Source: Bipalium vagum
Taxonomy: Eukaryota; Platyhelminthes; Tricladida; Geoplanidae
Length of the DNA stretch: 23,456 nt
Direction: 5' to 3'
NCBI GenBank assembly: GCA_037834085.1
Contig: JBBMKC010208820.1
Location: forward strand, 1-23,456
In this document: positions 20,401 through 23,456 of the stretch, one piece after another
How the letters are laid out: each line of letters opens with the position of its first letter
Numbering within the stretch: the first letter of the stretch is position 1
Translations under genes and position numbers: made by a program
The notes under the pieces: model-generated
What the model was told of the DNA's origin: nothing
Database searches by the model: none
The model's input: the letters and a program-made list of their open reading frames with translations, nothing else

Positions 20401-20886
20401 TCAATCAATTATCTTTCTATTAATTTCTTTGTAAAATCATTATCGAACCAATATTAAAATAAAAAATATTTTATCAATATTATTCTTTTATAAAAGTATT
20501 TAAAATTAAATTTAATGCAATGAAATAAAAATTTAAAATTGTTACTAACAATAGATTATGAAGTTTGAGTTTTTTACCTTTAACTGTTTTTAAATCAATC
20601 ATAATAATCAATGTAATTTTTTTATTTAAATCTTCGTTTCAAAAACTTATTTGTGTAAGTTGATTATTGATTTTGATTTAGAAACTCAGTCCATGAATTA
20701 CGGTCCTACTATGACTACATATAACGATAAGCGGCACAGGAACGCTGTTAACCGAGGCGTTCCCGATACCAGCGACATATTTGGCAGCACAAAGTAAATT
20801 ATTATCACCTTTTATATAAATCGTGAATGTGTGAAGGTTTTGTTCAAAATGAATTTTTATTTTTTCCATTCAGTCGCAGGAAGTGA
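17417..20886 (+). CDS. UPF2: UPF2, regulator of nonsense-mediated mRNA decay (5' part missing)
   Basis: UPF2 bridges UPF3 on the exon junction complex to the helicase UPF1. Exons: 17417-18285, 18408-18569, 18707-18845, 18914-19047, 19395-19790 (or 19784), 19831-20037, 20094-20316, 20682-20793, 20874-20886, all phases consistent, about 750 residues. MIF4G-2 starts at FDNFLNSLSNCINRDLIDKA, with YDLLPFYARLIANL, KTVRFIGELVKFGVF and NAYYYCNPP. MIF4G-3 starts near DQLFLRKLLYVDLNKH, with EEIRLGLEIN, the UPF3-facing region, and DSCGQYF. An acidic linker follows, then the UPF1-binding segment TEDDDFLQLFDQM...INVTIPKHM, then RHRNAVNRGVPDTSDIFG and a basic end NRRK. Human UPF2 has 1272 residues; the basic N-terminal region and MIF4G-1 are absent. 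The first exon joins in phase 1 to something upstream that I could not find. Coding sequence here is noticeably more GC-balanced than LSM4 or Vang. Confidence 0.95.
20317..20681 (+). other. UPF2 intron with in-frame stop on retention
   Basis: This 365-nt intron is inferred from the need to join EEYLE to TQSMNYGPT in phase 1, giving LEETQSM as in other UPF2 proteins. The donor GGTTCG is weak. If it is not spliced, translation reads GSL and stops at 20326-20328, dropping the last 42 residues including the basic tail. Confidence 0.7.
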
Positions 20887-20988
20887 TGGAGACAGAGAGA
20901 GAGACAGAGCGAGAGAGCTGATTGCATATTATTTCGTGATTCCTATTTCCAAGCCCAAGCAAATGGAGGAGAGCTCGCGTTTGTTATG

Positions 20989-20994
20989 AATAAA
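20989..20994 (+). promoter_or_regulatory. Probable UPF2 poly(A) signal
   Basis: AATAAA about 100 nt past the UPF2 stop. The 3' UTR before it starts with a purine (GA)n-like tract at about 20890-20920. Confidence 0.5.
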
Positions 20995-21700
20995 CTGAAA
21001 AATTGACTTGATTTTATTATTATTATTACTATTGAACATTTAATACGTTGGACGATCTTCAGTGACGGTGATCAGCATCACACGTAAAGTGTATCATGGG
21101 ATTGTTGTTGTTCGTCGTCATTTTAAAAAGATTCGTCTCTGTATTTCAAATACATTGATGTCGTTAAACTTTCTGTTCTTACTTTTACTATTATTGTTTC
21201 TAATTTTCTTTTATTTTAAACTTCATTTGATCCTTACTGAAACATGATTCAGTTCACTTAATTATTTGGACAGGTGATTCGTGACATTGAACTATATATT
21301 AAGTTAAGCCAGCATAAGGAAAAATATAAAGAATATTATTTTTGAATAATTCCAAATATTTGTACTTGAAAGGTGTTAAATATATATCAGCAAATCTCCT
21401 AATTGTCTGTTGTGGTGAAATAATGAGTATTTTACAGTTGAGCTGGCTTATTAAAAATGTGATCAAAAACAATTGATTAACTCTGAAAGGAATTTTTAAA
21501 GAAAATTAAAAGTACTTCCCTTCCATGGGTCGCAGCTCAGCTCAAAATGATTAAATTTACAGGATAATTATTAATTAGTACAATTAATTTTAATCTCTCG
21601 GATGTAGCTTCGTGCCACTGACCCTTCGATCAAGCACATTTACCAGTGATCCGAATGGTCAAATTCGTGTTTATGAATAAAATGTTTATTTAATTATATA
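20995..21700. other. Non-coding; weak inverted repeat
   Basis: No gene recognised. A plus-strand frame at 21062-21247 is a hydrophobic Leu/Phe run with no family match. TAAGCCAGC at 21305-21313 and GCTGGCTTA at 21442-21450 form an inverted pair 146 bp apart. A GC-balanced patch lies at 21598-21662. Confidence 0.45.
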
Positions 21701-22942
21701 CCTGGTTAGTCAATAAGTTCTCTTGTTCGTTAAGAGACTGCGCTACTAAGTTGGTCGTTTTATTTTTAAAAAATTATGATACTTCATGAATACGTGTGGA
21801 CTTGCATCGATAATTTGTCAATTCTTTCCATCTTTAGAAGATATTTGAAATTTAGCTATAATTGATTTTTTTAATATAGAGAAACTTGAATATCAGCGAT
21901 AAAATTCTTATTTTTGGAAGGTTTAGAACCAAAACAAATTTATAGAAAGTTTTTAAAAGTGTAAAAGGACTCTTCACCTTCAATAAGAACAGTAGAAAGA
22001 CGGGTTTCTGAATTTAAAAGTGGGCGTACATGCATTGCAGACTAACCACGTGAAGTACGACAAAAAAGTGTATCGTCACTAGAAATTATAGAGAACGTAC
22101 AGGATTTTCTTTAGAAAATCGTCGACTAACTTTGGATGATATACCTGACATCATCACTTTCTCATAGCACATCATATTTTAATTGAAATTTTAGGTTTCA
22201 GAAACCTATATGCACAATGGGTGCTGCATTAGCTAACAATGGAACAAAAACACATTCGAATAGGATTTTTTCAGTAACATTTGGAGCTTTTTCGAAAGAA
22301 TAAAAAGATTTTTGTACGTCGATTCATCATCATGGATAAAACTTGGGTTTACTACGATGATCCTGAATCCAAACAAGAAGATAAGGAGTGGTGTGAACTT
22401 GGCTGATCGGCTCCGAAGCAAGTTCCTGTTCAAAAATCGTCCAAGAAGTTCTCAACCTCAGTATTTTGAGATGCAAAGGGATTTTACCGATGAATGATCT
22501 TCAAACTGAAAAAACAATTAACTCTGAATATTATTAAAACATTTTGGATAAATTGGACGATGAAATTCGTGAAAAAAGACTCATTTTCCATCAAGACAAT
22601 GTACCCGCTCAAGCAGCTCAAAAAACCACCGGGAAGATCACTGATTTGTAGTATGAATTGTTGCAACATCCAGCCTATTCACCAGATTTATTTTCCTTCG
22701 ACTTCTGGTTCTTTTCACACCTTAAAAAATTTATGCTTGGAAAGCATTTTTCATCAAACGAAGAGGCAATAGCAGCCGTAGTAGAGTATTTTGAAGATCC
22801 TCCGGAAAACCACTACAGTTATGGAATCCATAATTTAGAGGAACGTTGTAATAATTATGTTTCGCTTCTATGAAAATATACTGAATTAAAATAAATAAAA
22901 TTGTTTTTATAATTGAACGACAAAACTCATTGACTGACCTAG
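21701..22942 (+). mobile_element. Full-length mariner element with both ends, decayed
   Basis: The left end CCTGGTTAGTCAATAAGTTC at 21701 pairs with the complement of CTAGGTCAGTCAATGAGTTT ending at 22942. TA lies on both sides (21699-21700, 22943-22944). The length of 1242 bp is normal for mariner. The ends differ from those at 14585 and 15881, so this is a third mariner lineage in the window. The terminal repeats differ from each other at several positions, consistent with an older insertion. Confidence 0.92.
21908..22873 (+). pseudogene. Broken mariner transposase
   Basis: The N-terminal region is visible as LEGLEPKQIYRKFLKV, then SSPSIRTVERRVSEFKSGRT, interrupted by several stops and shifts. 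First catalytic Asp: IIMDKTWVYYDDPESKQEDK at 22335-22337. Second: FHQDNVPAQAA at 22595-22597. Third: YSPDLFSFDFWFF at 22700-22702. The last two are 105 nt apart, which is exactly the mariner D(34)D spacing. The first and second are out of frame with each other (260 nt). The C-terminal end is open from 22658 (LKKFMLGKHFSSNEEAIAAV) to the stop at 22871-22873. Confidence 0.92.
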
Positions 22943-22944
22943 TA

Positions 22945-23375
22945 CTGATCATTCGCGTTCATTATTAAGATTCACTCATTCAATTTTAATGTACATAATT
23001 CGTCTAAAAGTATTCGTGATTTGAAGTCGCAAATGAATTTTAAACCAGCTGAAATAGCGCCGTTCAATAAAAACTTTAAAAATGTTTAAGTTTATTGTTT
23101 TCGATAACACTACCCGACATTGCAAAAATCACATACATGAGATAAATATAAAATATGTGAAAATTATACGCCGATTACGAATCTGTAGTCCTATCTTTCA
23201 TATCAGACCCAAATTACTAGATGCAGACCAAAATCTATCAAAATCGATATTTTTAATTTAAGTCAAATTCATACTCCATAATAAATCTTACTAGAAGATT
23301 GTTTAAGTTTGTTTAACTATTATAATTAATTTAACTAACAGTGCGTAAGACTTAAATCCTAGTGTTGGGTTTTAG
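22945..23375. other. AT-rich, no gene seen
   Basis: No coding frame, RNA gene or element end that I can support between the mariner and the terminal repeat. Confidence 0.55.
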
Positions 23376-23379
23376 AATA

Positions 23380-23452
<73 letters not shown>

Positions 23453-23456
23453 TAAT
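23376..23456. repeat. (TAA)n microsatellite at window edge
   Basis: About 80 bases of TAA/AAT units with a few 4-base variants, running to the end of the window. The true length is unknown. Confidence 0.9.

Noticed and set aside
21062-21247. Plus-strand hydrophobic frame after UPF2
   Set aside because: Low-complexity Leu/Phe run in AT-rich DNA with no other gene signals.
22233-22952. Minus-strand frames across the third mariner
   Set aside because: Antisense to the plus-strand transposase relic.

Overview
This is an AT-rich window from an animal nuclear genome. Three host genes can be named from protein motifs: LSM4 (+ strand, 1566-2094), the last two coding exons of Van Gogh/Vang-like (- strand, 14350-9553), and the 3' two-thirds of UPF2 (+ strand, 17417-20886). 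Vang belongs to animal planar polarity, so the source is metazoan. Many introns are only 40-50 nt, and Tc1/mariner elements are dense. An invertebrate such as a flatworm or a mite would fit, but the sequence does not decide which.

Layout. 1-800 holds an unrecognised coding-like stretch. LSM4 follows as a compact gene with tiny introns. 3190-4690 is a badly decayed coding relic of unknown family. About 4800-5010 looks like a tRNA-derived SINE. 5950-6480 looks like the end of a LINE open frame. 7000-9310 holds several short unassigned exon candidates on both strands, including a possible two-exon gene (8681-9308) that converges on Vang. The Vang exons are split by a 4-kb AT-rich intron carrying a Tc1-like relic. 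14585-17050 is a mariner cluster: a deleted mariner, a fragment of a second mariner inside it, and a 1170-bp mariner with both ends. UPF2 follows, then a third mariner with both ends (21701-22942) and trinucleotide repeat at the right edge.

The most striking point is the arrangement of Vang and UPF2. They point away from each other, and the 5' half of each (Vang transmembrane exons, UPF2 first MIF4G domain) should lie in or beyond the interval between them. That 3-kb interval holds almost only mariner sequence. Either the two genes are interleaved through large introns, or the mariner cluster marks a rearrangement or assembly join that brought two gene halves together.

The named host genes do not form one pathway: LSM4 acts in splicing and mRNA decay, UPF2 in nonsense-mediated decay, and Vang in planar polarity at the membrane. 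No new multi-gene system is evident. The best leads are the Vang/UPF2 junction and the LSM4 start, where a coding exon begins straight after a splice acceptor without its own AUG.
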